From Buchnera aphidicola (Macrosiphoniella sanborni) (lineage in GTDB: Bacteria; Pseudomonadota; Gammaproteobacteria; Enterobacterales; Enterobacteriaceae), in assembly GCF_005080885.1 (NCBI RefSeq), contig NZ_CP034864.1:557932-621931 (forward strand): DNA of 64,000 bases, read 5' to 3'. Shown in pieces: positions 19,866 to 31,739 of this stretch (the stretch's first letter is position 1; each line of letters starts with the position of its first letter). The notes beneath the pieces were generated by a model. That model saw only the letters and a program-made list of their open reading frames with translations, did no database searches and was not told where the DNA came from. The translations under genes were made by a program, and so were the position numbers.

Positions 19866-22073
19866 TTAATAAGATTGATATAAAGATAACTCTATTTTTC
19901 GTTCTTGTAAATTTACTGACATTACTTTAACTTGTAAAGCATCTCCAAGACGATAAACATTCTTATTCACTTTTCCAATTAATTTTAAATTTAAGGTATC
20001 AAAATAATAATAATCATCATTTAAAGAAGTTATATGTACTAAACCATCAATAAAAAATTGATTTAAACGAACAAAAAAACCAAAAGAAGTAATATTAGAA
20101 ATAACACCATTTAATATACAACCAATTTTTTTATGCATAAAATCACATTTTAACCAATCAATAACGTCTCTAGTAGCCTCATCTGCACGTCTTTCAGTCA
20201 TTGAACAATATTTTCCTATATTTCTCATTTCATTCATATTATATAAATAATTATTATAAATATTATCTATTTGATTAATATTTCTTTTTTTATTCTGCAA
20301 TAATAAATATTTAATAATTCTATGTAATATTAAATCAGGATAACGTCTAATAGGTGAAGTAAAATGAACATAACTAGATAAAGATAAACCAAAATGACCA
20401 TAATTATCAGGTGAATATATAGCTTGCTTCATAGAACGTAATAATACTGTTTGAACAATCTCATATTGAGAACTATTAGAAATTTTTTTTAATAAATTCG
20501 AATAATGAATAGATTTCGGAGTGTCTCCTCCTAATAATTTTAGACCTATTTTCTTTAAAAATATACGCAAACTAACAATATTTTCTGTTTTAGGAGAATC
20601 ATGATTCCGAAATAAAACAGGATGTGTGTATTTTTTAATAAAACAAGCAGAAGCAATATTAGCTAAAATCATACATGATTCGATAAATTTATGAGCATCA
20701 TTTCGAATTTTTTGATGTATTTTTTTAATACGAAGATTAGAATCTAAAACAAATTTCGGCTCAATTTTTTCAAAATCAATACCTTTTTTAGATACTCTAT
20801 ATTTATTAAAAATTTTTTGCAAACATAACAAATTTTGAATATATTTTAAATTTTTTTTATATTTTTCTTGTAATAAAACATCACCATTCCAAATTTTATC
20901 TATTTCATCATATGTAAATCGTCCATGAGAACAAATAACAGCTTCATAGTGTTTATAACTTATTAATTCCCCGCTATTTGATAAACTCATTTCACAAATC
21001 AAACATAAACGTTCAACATGAGGATTTAAAGAACATAAATCTGTAGACAGTTGCTCTGGTAACATAGGGACAACTAATGAAGGAAAATATATAGAGGTAC
21101 CTCTTTCTAACGCTTCTTTATCTAAAGGAGTATTAGGTTCAACATAAAAACTTACATCTGCAATAGCAACCCATAAATTCCAACCTTCTTCTGCATTATT
21201 TTTTTTTTTACAAAAAATAGCATCATCAAAATCATAAGCATCTTCATCATCGATTGTAAAAAAAGAAAAATGTCTTAAATCAATACGATTTTCAAAATTA
21301 TATTTTTTAATTTTTTTATTAATATCATATAATTGACTTTTTACTGCGTGTGACCATGAAGAGGGAATCGAATATGTACGTAATGCAATTTCTATTGCTA
21401 AATTTGTCTCCATTTTTTTACCAAGAACTTCTGTAATTGATCCTATCATTTTAATATTTCGTATAGATTTTTTATTGATTTTCACAACTACAATAGATCC
21501 TATAGAGATATGTTCCTGAATAGATGATGCAACAATAAAAATTTTAAAATGAAAACGAGTATCGTTAGGTATAACAAAAGTAATATTTTTATTAATATAA
21601 TATCTACCAACAATGAATGTATTATTAGGTTCTAATAATTTTAAAAATCTTGCTGAACTTCTTTTTTTTACATTAGAATAAGTAATATAAGCAAGAATAA
21701 TATCACCATGAATACAAAATTTCATTTCTTCTGATGATAAAAAAAGATCATCTTTTAATATTTCTGTTCTAAGAAAACCATAACCATCTTTATGTCCTAT
21801 TACTTTTCCTTTAACCACTTTATAATTTTCAGGAACAGTATAAAAATGATTTTTAGTATATATCACTTGACCGTCTTTTTCCATTTTCTGTAATCTGCAG
21901 CGTAATGCTTTCTTTTGTTCTTTATTATTAATGTAAAATTTTTTTTCTAAATTTCTTTGACTTATCAAGTTTTTACATGTTTTTAACCATAATAAAATAC
22001 ATTCACGACTTGGAATAGAATTTCTATATCTATTTAACAACTTCTTGTGGTAGAGATCTACTACCATATTCAC
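19866..22073 (-). CDS. rnr: ribonuclease R
   Basis: Processive 3'-5' exoribonuclease that degrades structured RNA, mRNA and defective rRNA. The 735 residues (E. coli 813) carry cold-shock-like RNA-binding domains (about 60-220), the catalytic RNB domain with DDEDAYDFDDAIF metal ligands (about 276-288) and SPIRRYPDLILHR. A C-terminal S1 domain ends at the last residues (GVISNITSFGFFVRL). The shortening comes from loss of the Lys-rich C-terminal tail of E. coli RNase R. Confidence 0.96.
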   Translation of the reverse strand: MNMVVDLYHKKLLNRYRNSIPSRECILLWLKTCKNLISQRNLEKKFYINNKEQKKALRCRLQKMEKDGQVIYTKNHFYTVPENYKVVKGKVIGHKDGYGFLRTEILKDDLFLSSEEMKFCIHGDIILAYITYSNVKKRSSARFLKLLEPNNTFIVGRYYINKNITFVIPNDTRFHFKIFIVASSIQEHISIGSIVVVKINKKSIRNIKMIGSITEVLGKKMETNLAIEIALRTYSIPSSWSHAVKSQLYDINKKIKKYNFENRIDLRHFSFFTIDDEDAYDFDDAIFCKKKNNAEEGWNLWVAIADVSFYVEPNTPLDKEALERGTSIYFPSLVVPMLPEQLSTDLCSLNPHVERLCLICEMSLSNSGELISYKHYEAVICSHGRFTYDEIDKIWNGDVLLQEKYKKNLKYIQNLLCLQKIFNKYRVSKKGIDFEKIEPKFVLDSNLRIKKIHQKIRNDAHKFIESCMILANIASACFIKKYTHPVLFRNHDSPKTENIVSLRIFLKKIGLKLLGGDTPKSIHYSNLLKKISNSSQYEIVQTVLLRSMKQAIYSPDNYGHFGLSLSSYVHFTSPIRRYPDLILHRIIKYLLLQNKKRNINQIDNIYNNYLYNMNEMRNIGKYCSMTERRADEATRDVIDWLKCDFMHKKIGCILNGVISNITSFGFFVRLNQFFIDGLVHITSLNDDYYYFDTLNLKLIGKVNKNVYRLGDALQVKVMSVNLQERKIELSLYQSY

Positions 22074-22156
22074 TTCTCCACATATATTATTTAATCATTA
22101 ATATAATGATATACTATTGCTAATTATTTTATTTATTTAATTAAAATTATTCATTT

Positions 22157-23464
<1,308 letters not shown>

Positions 23465-23503
23465 CTATTGTCATTAAAATATTTTATATCTATTTTTGAA
23501 CAA

Positions 23504-24439
23504 TTAATTTTTTAGTTCAATAATTTTATTGAGATACTTAAGAAAATGACTATTTGAATTAATTAACATAATATTGTCATTATTTTTAAAACTATTTTCA
23601 TAAGCATGTAGACCACGCATAAAAAAATAAAAATCTGGTTCTTTACTAAAATTTTTTGCAAATAATTTAGTGACTGTAGCTTCTCCTTCACCTTTAATAA
23701 TTAGTGCTTTTTTTTGTGCTTGTGCTAATATAATAGATACTTTATAATCTGCCTCTGCACGTATTTTTTCAGCTGTTTCTTGACCTTGAGAACGTTGACT
23801 ACGCGCTACTGCTTCTCTCTCAGCTCTCATTCGATTATATATAGCATCTGATACTTCAATAGGTAAATTAATTTGTTTAATACGAACATCTACTATTTGA
23901 ATACCTAATGCATTCATGCTATTTACATTAATTAAAGATGTTTTTCTTAAATTAATAGTTCCTTTATTCAAGTCATTTAAAACTTCTGCAGTTAATTTTC
24001 CTCGTGAATCTGTAACAATTTCTTTAACATTTAAACGACCAATTTTAGATCGTAATCGATCATTAAATTTTCTTTTTAATAATACTTCAGCTTGAAAAAC
24101 ATCTCCTCCACTAGTAGCAAGATAATATCTACTAAAATCATTAATACGCCACTTTATATAAGAATCAATAATAAGATCTTTTTTTTCCTTCGTTACAAAA
24201 CGATCTTCTTGATTTTCCATAGTATGAATACGAACATCTAACATTTTAACTGTCTCTAAGAATGGCAATTTAAAATGTAATCCTGGATTATATACTACAG
24301 TTTTTTGATTATTATTACGTAAAACTTTTCCAAATTGTAAAATAATTCCACGTTCCCCTTCTTTTACAATAAAAACAGAAGAAGATAATAAAAAAAGAAA
24401 AATACTTAATAGAAAAATAAAAACTTTATTTATATTCAT
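23504..24439 (-). CDS. hflC: HflC, membrane modulator of FtsH
   Basis: SPFH/band 7 protein that, with HflK, forms a large cage around the FtsH protease and tunes membrane-protein degradation. It has an N-terminal membrane anchor (about residues 5-25) and the SPFH domain beginning VKEGERGIILQFGKV. A long coiled-coil helix with RAEREAVARSQRSQGQETAEKIRAE follows. The 311 residues are slightly shorter than E. coli (334). Its ATG overlaps the hflK stop by 4 bases (ATGA). Confidence 0.96.
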   Translation of the reverse strand: MNINKVFIFLLSIFLFLLSSSVFIVKEGERGIILQFGKVLRNNNQKTVVYNPGLHFKLPFLETVKMLDVRIHTMENQEDRFVTKEKKDLIIDSYIKWRINDFSRYYLATSGGDVFQAEVLLKRKFNDRLRSKIGRLNVKEIVTDSRGKLTAEVLNDLNKGTINLRKTSLINVNSMNALGIQIVDVRIKQINLPIEVSDAIYNRMRAEREAVARSQRSQGQETAEKIRAEADYKVSIILAQAQKKALIIKGEGEATVTKLFAKNFSKEPDFYFFMRGLHAYENSFKNNDNIMLINSNSHFLKYLNKIIELKN

Positions 24440-25638
24440 TTTCTCTCCATATTTTTAAAATCGTTTCGAATAGAATTGATACGACGTTCTTCTAAAATAT
24501 TCTTAGGAGATAATGAAGAAAAATAATTTTTATCTTTTTTATTTTTAAAAGAATTATTTTTCTGTAAATTCATATTTTTTTTAAATGATTTGATATTAGA
24601 AAATAAATTATCTAAAGATAAAAAAAATATAGAATTGTCTTTGTTATCAAAAAATATTTTTTTATTATTTCTCAATAATCTTTCCATAGATTCTATATAT
24701 AGACGTTTTAACGTCATTTTTTTTGATAATTGATATTCAGGCAAAATTTTATTAAATCGAGATATTTCACCTTGAGCTTCTAAAATTATACGTGAAGAAT
24801 ATGCTTTTGCTTCTTCTAAAATTCTTTGTGCTTTTCCATTAGCTTTTGGTTTCACTTCATTAGAGTATGCTTCAGCTTCACGTATATATTGTTCACGATT
24901 CTCACGAGCAGCAATTGCATCATCAAAAGAAGCTTTTACTTCTTCAGGAGGTCTAGCTGTTTGAAAATTAACATCTAATATTGTTATACCCATATTATAT
25001 GGTTTAATTATTTCTTCAATTTCTTTTTGAGTATCATTTCTAACTAACGTACGACCTTCTGTTAATACTCTATCCATAGTAGAACGTCCAATAACACCTC
25101 TTAATGCACTATCTGTTGCTTGTCGTAAACTGTCATCAGGGTATGAAATAGAAAAAAGATAATCTACAGGATTAGTGATTTTGTATTGTACATTCATTTC
25201 AACACGAACTACATTTTCATCTGCAGTTAACATAGTACCTGAAGTTGCTAATTCACGAACAGTTTCAACATTAATAGCTTGTACTTCATGAAAAAAAACA
25301 GGTTTCCAATTTAATCCAGGTTTAACTAAATAACTAAATTTCCCAAAACTAGTTACTACACCACGTTCAGCTTCTTTTATAGTATAAAAACCACTCACAC
25401 ACCAAACAAAAAAGATTATTAATATTATTATGAAAATAGGATGAACTATTTTTTTTGATGAATGTGAAGAATTATTATTTTGAGTAACAATATTTTTAAG
25501 ATTACATAAAAATTTTTTTATATCTAATATTGTTTTTTTTGTATCTTTTTTATTTTCTGAATAGTTTTTATTATAACCATCCTTCTTCCCCCATGGATCA
25601 AATTCAGGTTTATTATCATGTGGTTTATTCCAAACCAT
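24436..25638 (-). CDS. hflK: HflK, membrane modulator of FtsH
   Basis: Partner of HflC in the FtsH-HflKC complex. I chose the ATG at 25638: MVWNKPHDN matches E. coli MAWNQPGNN and GAGG lies 7 bases upstream, whereas starts further upstream add unrelated residues. A short hydrophilic N-terminus is followed by one membrane helix (about 70-90), then GFYTIKEAERGVVTSFGKF and an SPFH domain. A coiled-coil with EAEAYSNEVKPKANG precedes a divergent Lys/Asn-rich tail. Length is 400 residues (E. coli 419). Confidence 0.95.
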   Translation of the reverse strand: MVWNKPHDNKPEFDPWGKKDGYNKNYSENKKDTKKTILDIKKFLCNLKNIVTQNNNSSHSSKKIVHPIFIIILIIFFVWCVSGFYTIKEAERGVVTSFGKFSYLVKPGLNWKPVFFHEVQAINVETVRELATSGTMLTADENVVRVEMNVQYKITNPVDYLFSISYPDDSLRQATDSALRGVIGRSTMDRVLTEGRTLVRNDTQKEIEEIIKPYNMGITILDVNFQTARPPEEVKASFDDAIAARENREQYIREAEAYSNEVKPKANGKAQRILEEAKAYSSRIILEAQGEISRFNKILPEYQLSKKMTLKRLYIESMERLLRNNKKIFFDNKDNSIFFLSLDNLFSNIKSFKKNMNLQKNNSFKNKKDKNYFSSLSPKNILEERRINSIRNDFKNMERK

Positions 25639-25692
25639 TTTATACCTCATTTTTAAAAAAATAGTAAATTTATTCAAATAATTTTTCTGTTT

Positions 25693-26628
25693 TTAAAGAA
25701 TGGTTAATATTTTTTTCAGTAAAATATCAGGATGTAAATTACATAATACTTCATCAATATTATTCCACTTTTTTAACCATGTTAATTGATTTTTAGCCAG
25801 TTTTCTTGTTGCATAAATCATTTTATTAAACATTTCTTGATAACTATTTTTATATTCAAGATATTCCCATATTTGGCGATAGCCAATACACCTCATAGAT
25901 GGCAAATTAATATGTAAATCACCTCGTAAAAAAAGTAGTTCGACTTCTTTTTGAAAACCAGAAATCAACATTTTTCTTATGCGTATTTCAATCTTATTAT
26001 TCAACCATTCTTTATTTGGAGGCATTAATGCAAATTGGAAAATTTTATACGGTAATTGATAGTTGTTATTTTTTGTTAATTCTGTTAAATTTTTCCCTGA
26101 AATATAAAAAACTTCTAAAGCTCTAAGTAATCTTTGATAATCATTCTTATGAATTCTTTTTGCTGCAATAGGATCTATTAATTTTAATTTTTCATGCAAA
26201 AAATATTTTTTAGAGTTTTTTTGTAATAAATATTGTCGTAATTTAAGATTAGATGGTGGTAAAGTAGATAATCCATTCAATAAAACATGGTAATAAAACA
26301 TGGTTCCACCAACAAGAAAAGGTATTTTCCCTAATTTAATAATATTATTAATTTCATTTAAAACATCATGATGAAATTCTGCAGCTGAGTAATTTTCAAT
26401 TGGGTCTCTAATATTTAATAATCGACAAGGATGAATAGATAAATCAGTAATACTTGGTTTATCTGTTCCAATATCCATACCCCGATAAATTAATGCAGAA
26501 TCTACACTAATTAATTCTATTGGTAGATATTTTCTAAGATAAATAGAAACTTTACTTTTTCCACATGCTGTTGGACCCATCAAAAAAATAACAATAGGTT
26601 TAGTTTTATTTATATTTTTAACATACAT
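25693..26628 (-). CDS. miaA: tRNA dimethylallyltransferase
   Basis: Adds the isopentenyl group to A37 of tRNAs reading UNN codons, the first step to ms2i6A. The 311 residues (E. coli 316) include the P-loop GPTACGKS, DSALIYRGMDIGTDKP, the GGTMFYYHVLLNG segment, QRLLRALEV and the C-terminal IYATRKLAKNQLTWLKKW. In E. coli hfq and hflX separate miaA from hflK; here only 54 bases do. The dead mutL lies upstream on the same strand, as in E. coli mutL-miaA. Confidence 0.97.
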   Translation of the reverse strand: MYVKNINKTKPIVIFLMGPTACGKSKVSIYLRKYLPIELISVDSALIYRGMDIGTDKPSITDLSIHPCRLLNIRDPIENYSAAEFHHDVLNEINNIIKLGKIPFLVGGTMFYYHVLLNGLSTLPPSNLKLRQYLLQKNSKKYFLHEKLKLIDPIAAKRIHKNDYQRLLRALEVFYISGKNLTELTKNNNYQLPYKIFQFALMPPNKEWLNNKIEIRIRKMLISGFQKEVELLFLRGDLHINLPSMRCIGYRQIWEYLEYKNSYQEMFNKMIYATRKLAKNQLTWLKKWNNIDEVLCNLHPDILLKKILTIL

Positions 26629-26999
26629 AATGCTTTATCAATATTTATTTTTTGTAATAATTTTGGTGGAGGATTAAATTATAGGGCAATATTGTTCTAG
26701 TTATAAAATAACTGAAATTCTTTTGATACAAATCTAATGTTGTATTCTATAAAAATATTTTTATAAAACTAATTTACTAATTCTATAATTGATATTTTTT
26801 CCTGATAAATAAAAATTTGAAAAATTCTAATATTGTATATTCAATATTTTTTTAGAAAAAGAAGTAGAAATTTTAAAATAACATATTTTTTTTAAAATAT
26901 TAAATTAAATACAATTCTTGATAAAATCTTTTAATTTTGAAATAATATTATATATTCTTGAATTCTAAGAAATAATAAAAAATTAATTAAAATAATTAA
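26629..26999. other. non-coding spacer upstream of miaA
   Basis: About 370 AT-rich bases between miaA and the recognisable end of the mutL remnant. This corresponds to the position of the MutL C-terminal domain, but I see no convincing protein similarity. It may supply the miaA promoter now that mutL is dead. Confidence 0.5.
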
Positions 27000-28425
27000 A
27001 TATTAATGAAAAATTAATTAAAATATATAGAGGTAATGTTTTTTTTGTGAATATCATTGGCTAATTTTATTTTTTTAATTATTACATGTAGTATCCAGAA
27101 AAGAAATTTATGAAAAATTATCAGTATTTTCATTAAAAAATAATATACATTTATCATGTTTAACAATTTTCCAATAAAAAAATAATATTTTTTTAAGAAA
27201 TTATCTAGTATATATCTAATATCAATTATGTATGTATCTAATATCATTAGATTCATCTTCTTTTTTAAATATTTTAAATATAAAGGGGCTTGTTTAAAAA
27301 CAAAAAATTTCCAAGAACATGATCTGTTATTTTCATATAAATTTATTTATATATTTTTTCCTTAATGAAGATCATGTCTTGAAGAAAATATTTTTTTGGA
27401 TATTTTTTAAGTTATATAAAATTGTTTCATAAATAAATTTATATATTTTATTAAGTTTATACAACTTAATCGTGTTTTTAGTAGGATGAATATCAATATT
27501 AAATAATTAGATGAAATATTTAAATATAAAAAAGAGATGTTTTTTATGTTTTGTTATTCTAAAATAACCCGTATATACTGTTCTGAATTAAATAAAAATA
27601 TGATTTTCTGAGAATAACGATCCTGAATATTTTTTAGATAATTAAAATAATTAGGATTTGCAATCGATTTAAATAAGAAAATATGATTTTTGTTTCTGAA
27701 TTGTAATTAATGTATTAACATCAATTTTATTCAAAATATCTTGAATTCTATCAATGTTTTTAGTTTTATTTTTTATAGCATTAAATTTTAAAATAAATTT
27801 TTTATTTTTGAGAGAAAAGTTAATATTAAATTCAAATAAAGCTATTTTTTTATTACTGTAACTATATTTAAAAATTTTATTTTTTTATTTCGTATAAAAA
27901 ATAATTGATTAGGTATATTAAAAAAACAATTTTATAATAAGACTGGTACTTATAAGACAAGAAATATATTCTAAAATAATATCAAATCAAGAAATTTTTC
28001 TGATTTTTCAATCAATATTATAAAATGATATATTTGAAAAAATAATAGTTCATTGCGAAACAGTTCTAATACTAGCTAAAACTTTCTTCCTTCTCCCCTC
28101 AAACCAAAAGTAGTAATTGAATCTAAAAATCTGATAAAAAATGAATTTTACTAGTATTATTAGTATGATGAAAGATTGTAAGAAATAAATCTTTTTTTGG
28201 AATCCACTACCATCATCTTGTATTACATTAAAATTCGCTTTTATTATAAAATTAATATTTTTTGTACCAGAATCTATAACTATTTTCTATCATTTCTTTT
28301 ACTACAGAATCTGATCTATCAATAATTTCTCTGGAAGAAATTTAACTCAATAAATCAGTTGAAAATACACGAATAGATATTTTTTGATATTCTAATTTTG
28401 AATTAAAAAAATACATTCAATCAAA
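27000..28425 (-). pseudogene. mutL: mutL pseudogene (mismatch repair)
   Basis: Broken by many stops and frameshifts, but collinear MutL pieces are readable on the minus strand. In order they are REIIDRSDSVVKEMIENS (MutL GEVVERPASVVKELVENS, about 28340-28285), DDGSGFQKKDL (DNGCGI), a TTFGLRGE block with SLASI in another frame (GFRGEALASI, about 28110-28050), and NIDIHPTKNTIKLYKL (VNVHPAKHEVRF, about 27500-27450). A poor C-terminal remnant follows. Synteny with miaA agrees. An 80-codon open stretch inside (27014-27256) is not a gene. Confidence 0.93.
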
Positions 28426-28429
28426 ATTA

Positions 28430-29614
28430 TTATATAAAATTATATGATTCTATTTCTTTTAATTCTTTTACAATTGTATTGTATGATGAAATAATAGAAT
28501 ATATTCCTTCTTCATTTAAACTAGCACTACAAATTTTTATTAATGTTTTTTTTATTCCTATTTTTTTTATTAAAGATGAAATTTTTATAGATTCTAAATC
28601 ATTTGGATTACAGTAATGCAATGCTGCTGCTGCACCTTTAGATAAATGAGAATACGGTAATTTATATTGAATACTATCTAAAATAGGCTTAATTAAACGT
28701 TCTTCTTTTCCCAATTTTTGAATGGGGTTACGTGCTATTCGTTCTAAACAATCTGATAAAATAGAATTTTCAAAACGAAAAAAAATTTTTTTAATATAAT
28801 CTAAGTGATCATTTTGATTTAAATTATAACGTTTGATTAATATTGCACCACTTTCTTGCATAGCACTCTGAACAATAATACGTATTTTTGGATCTTTAAT
28901 AGCTTCTTGTATCGTTCTGTATTTTTTTATTAATCCAAGATAAGCTGCAATAGCATGTCCAGTATTTAATGTAAATAGTTTTCGTTCTATAAAAAGATTT
29001 AAATTATCGCTGAATTGCATATCAATAATTTTTGGTATTGTACCTTTAAATTGGTGAATATTAACAATCCATTCTTTAAATTCTTCTGCGATAACAAATA
29101 AATCACATTTATTATAATTAACTAGCGGAATGATCGTATCAATACTACAATCTATAAATCCTACACATTCACTTAAATAATTATGATATCTTATAGGTAA
29201 TATTTTCAAAACTTCTTTTTTTAAAAAAGAACTTGCTTTTATTTTATTTTCACAAGCAATAATATTTAAAGGTATTACTGATTCATTTTGCACTTTTAAT
29301 ATTATTCCTTTTGCTATAATATTAGCAAGGTTATTGAGTGCATTCACACCTACTGCTGTTGTAATTAAGTCAACTGAAGAGATTTTTTTAAAAATATCTA
29401 AATCATTTACATTAATAGCAGTTATATTTTTAATATTAGTGATTTTATATCTATTACAACTTACTGTTTTAACTGAATATTCTTTATTATTATTAATTGC
29501 ATTTACTATATCTTGATTAAGATCTGCAAAAATAACTTCAAATCCAGATTCTGATAACGTTTTGCCAATAAAACCACGTCCAATATTACCTGCGCCAAAA
29601 TGGAGTGCTTTCAT
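28430..29614 (-). CDS. mtlD: mannitol-1-phosphate 5-dehydrogenase
   Basis: Oxidises mannitol-1-phosphate from MtlA to fructose-6-phosphate with NAD+. I set the start at the ATG of MKALHFGAGNIGRGFIG, identical to the E. coli start; four upstream codons begin only with TTG. The N-terminal Rossmann GAGNIGRG, NIIACENKI, and the FTLNTGHAIAAYLG long-chain-mannitol-dehydrogenase motif are visible. The 394 residues are slightly longer than E. coli (382). It forms an mtlA-mtlD operon without mtlR. Confidence 0.97.
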   Translation of the reverse strand: MKALHFGAGNIGRGFIGKTLSESGFEVIFADLNQDIVNAINNNKEYSVKTVSCNRYKITNIKNITAINVNDLDIFKKISSVDLITTAVGVNALNNLANIIAKGIILKVQNESVIPLNIIACENKIKASSFLKKEVLKILPIRYHNYLSECVGFIDCSIDTIIPLVNYNKCDLFVIAEEFKEWIVNIHQFKGTIPKIIDMQFSDNLNLFIERKLFTLNTGHAIAAYLGLIKKYRTIQEAIKDPKIRIIVQSAMQESGAILIKRYNLNQNDHLDYIKKIFFRFENSILSDCLERIARNPIQKLGKEERLIKPILDSIQYKLPYSHLSKGAAAALHYCNPNDLESIKISSLIKKIGIKKTLIKICSASLNEEGIYSIISSYNTIVKELKEIESYNFI

Positions 29615-29662
29615 AAATCGATCCAATAAAATATTATATTGAAAATTAAAATAAAATTAAAT

Positions 29663-31546
29663 TTATTTAATAGTTAATAATTCTAAAACTTCATTTATAC
29701 TAGTAGTAGTAGATAATTTTTGAATAGTTTTTTGATTATCTAAAGCATTAGTGATATTACTTACTACCATAATATGTTCGTTATTTTTTGCCGCAATACC
29801 AATAACAAGATAAGCAATTTCATCTATTTCTTCTCCAAATTGAACACCTTTAGGAAATTGACAAAAAATTATTCCTGTTTTTAAAACAGAATCTTTTGAT
29901 TCAATTGTTCCGTGCGGTAATGCTATTGATTCTCCAAGCCAAGTAGAAGACATTTTTTCTCTTTCTAACATAGATTCAATATAATTCTCTTTAACATAAC
30001 CTTGCGTAACAAGTTGTTTTCCAACAATTTTAATAGCTTCTTCTTTACTATCAGCATATTGATTGAGTAAAATATTTTTTTCAGTCAATTGGAATAAACT
30101 AAATGATTGTTTCTTATTATCATTATCTGTAATACGGACATGATCAATATTTTGATTAATATTGATAGTATTAGTATGTTTGATTAATTTTTCTATTAAA
30201 TTATCATAAAAATTATTATTAAGAAAGTTTTTTAAAGAGATATGCTGCGCATATGGTGCATATTTTTGAGCACGAGATGTTAAATTTTGATGTGTAATAA
30301 CTAAATCTGTTTTTTTTGGTAATAAATTAATAGCTGTATTTAAAACAGAAATATAATTTAAATTAGCTTTTTTTATTTTTTTTCGTAGAATACTTGCACC
30401 TAATGCACTAGATCCCATACCAGCATCACAAGCGACAATAATACTTTTAATTCCATTAAAATTAATATGATCTAAATTATTTTTCAAAGATAAGGGATTA
30501 AAATTATTTTTATACTCTACTTTATACAGATCAAAATTAAATTTTAAAAATAATGCAGAACTGATAAAAGAAACTAAAAAAGAACAAAAAATAGCTAGAA
30601 TATTAGCTAAATAACAACCTTTCGGAGTCATAGCTAAAATAGATAACACAGAACCTGGTGATGCTATAGAAATTAAACCACCTTTTAGAAAAACTAGCAA
30701 AAAAATACCACTCATTCCACCTAAAATAAGAGAAATAATTAATTTTGGTTTAATTAAAATGTAAGGAAAATAAATTTCATGTACTCCTCCTAAAAATTCA
30801 ATGATTGCAGCTCCTCCTGAAGATTTACGTAAATCGCCTTTTCCAAAAAAAAACCATGCTATTAATACACCTAATCCTGGACCAGGATTCGATTCGATTA
30901 AAAAAAATATAGACATATGATTTTTAGATGCTTCTTGAATACCTAAAGGTGAAAAAATTCCATGATTCATCGCATTGTTTAAAAAGAATATTTTAGCTGG
31001 TTCTATAATAATAGAAGTAAAAGGTAATAAATGATAATACATTATAATTTTTATTAATCTTTCTAGCACATGAGATAACCATTGAATAAATGGTCCAATT
31101 GTAAAAAATGAAATAATTGATAACAATATTCCTATTATTGCAATAGAAAAATTATTTACTAACATTTCAAAACCATTTTTAACTTTATTTTCTATTTTTT
31201 TGTCAAAATATTTTATAATCCAACCACTTAAAGGTCCTACAATCATTCCACCTAATAACATTGGCATATTAGTACTAGTAATAACTCCTATAGTGGCTAT
31301 AGCACCAACTAATCCTCCTCTAGAAGAAGAAATTAAATTTCCTCCAGTATATCCAATTAAAATAGGTAAAAGATAAAAAACCATTGGAAACAGTAATTGC
31401 TCTAAATTTTTGTTAGGTTGCCATCCCAATGGAACAAATAAAGCACTCATTATCCCCCATGCAATAAAAATACTGATATTAGGCATAATCATGCTACTTA
31501 AAAACTGACCGAAATTCTGTATTTTTAATTTAATTGATATTAACAT
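29663..31546 (-). CDS. mtlA: PTS mannitol transporter, EIICBA
   Basis: Imports and phosphorylates mannitol. Membrane EIIC (about 1-335) has [10 protein letters not shown] and [15 protein letters not shown] has the phospho-Cys C373 ([10 protein letters not shown]), and EIIA has the phospho-His H545 (ALPHGTIE). All three domains are complete in 627 residues (E. coli 637), with a shorter C-B linker. I prefer the ATG at 31546 with GAGTG six bases before it; a GTG three codons upstream is open. It feeds MtlD and then glycolysis, and would need EI/HPr from elsewhere. TmaR, a regulator of EI, is also in the window. Confidence 0.97.
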   Translation of the reverse strand: MLISIKLKIQNFGQFLSSMIMPNISIFIAWGIMSALFVPLGWQPNKNLEQLLFPMVFYLLPILIGYTGGNLISSSRGGLVGAIATIGVITSTNMPMLLGGMIVGPLSGWIIKYFDKKIENKVKNGFEMLVNNFSIAIIGILLSIISFFTIGPFIQWLSHVLERLIKIIMYYHLLPFTSIIIEPAKIFFLNNAMNHGIFSPLGIQEASKNHMSIFFLIESNPGPGLGVLIAWFFFGKGDLRKSSGGAAIIEFLGGVHEIYFPYILIKPKLIISLILGGMSGIFLLVFLKGGLISIASPGSVLSILAMTPKGCYLANILAIFCSFLVSFISSALFLKFNFDLYKVEYKNNFNPLSLKNNLDHINFNGIKSIIVACDAGMGSSALGASILRKKIKKANLNYISVLNTAINLLPKKTDLVITHQNLTSRAQKYAPYAQHISLKNFLNNNFYDNLIEKLIKHTNTININQNIDHVRITDNDNKKQSFSLFQLTEKNILLNQYADSKEEAIKIVGKQLVTQGYVKENYIESMLEREKMSSTWLGESIALPHGTIESKDSVLKTGIIFCQFPKGVQFGEEIDEIAYLVIGIAAKNNEHIMVVSNITNALDNQKTIQKLSTTTSINEVLELLTIK

Positions 31547-31739
31547 AGTCAACACTCATATTCCTATCATAAATAATATAATAAATAAATAGAATATTAA
31601 AATATTTTTCAAAATGTTATGTAAAAACAAATTAACTCATTTAATATTCTAAAAAAATATTTAACCAATTTTAATATAAAAAATTTTTTTTTGTATATTT
31701 CAAATAATAAAGTTTTTATATGATTGATAATAAATTCGG

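Noticed and set aside
27014..27256. 80-codon open frame on the minus strand in the mutL region
   Set aside because: It starts and ends arbitrarily inside the mutL remnant, is low-complexity Ile/Tyr/Lys-rich, and has no family resemblance. It is a chance open stretch.
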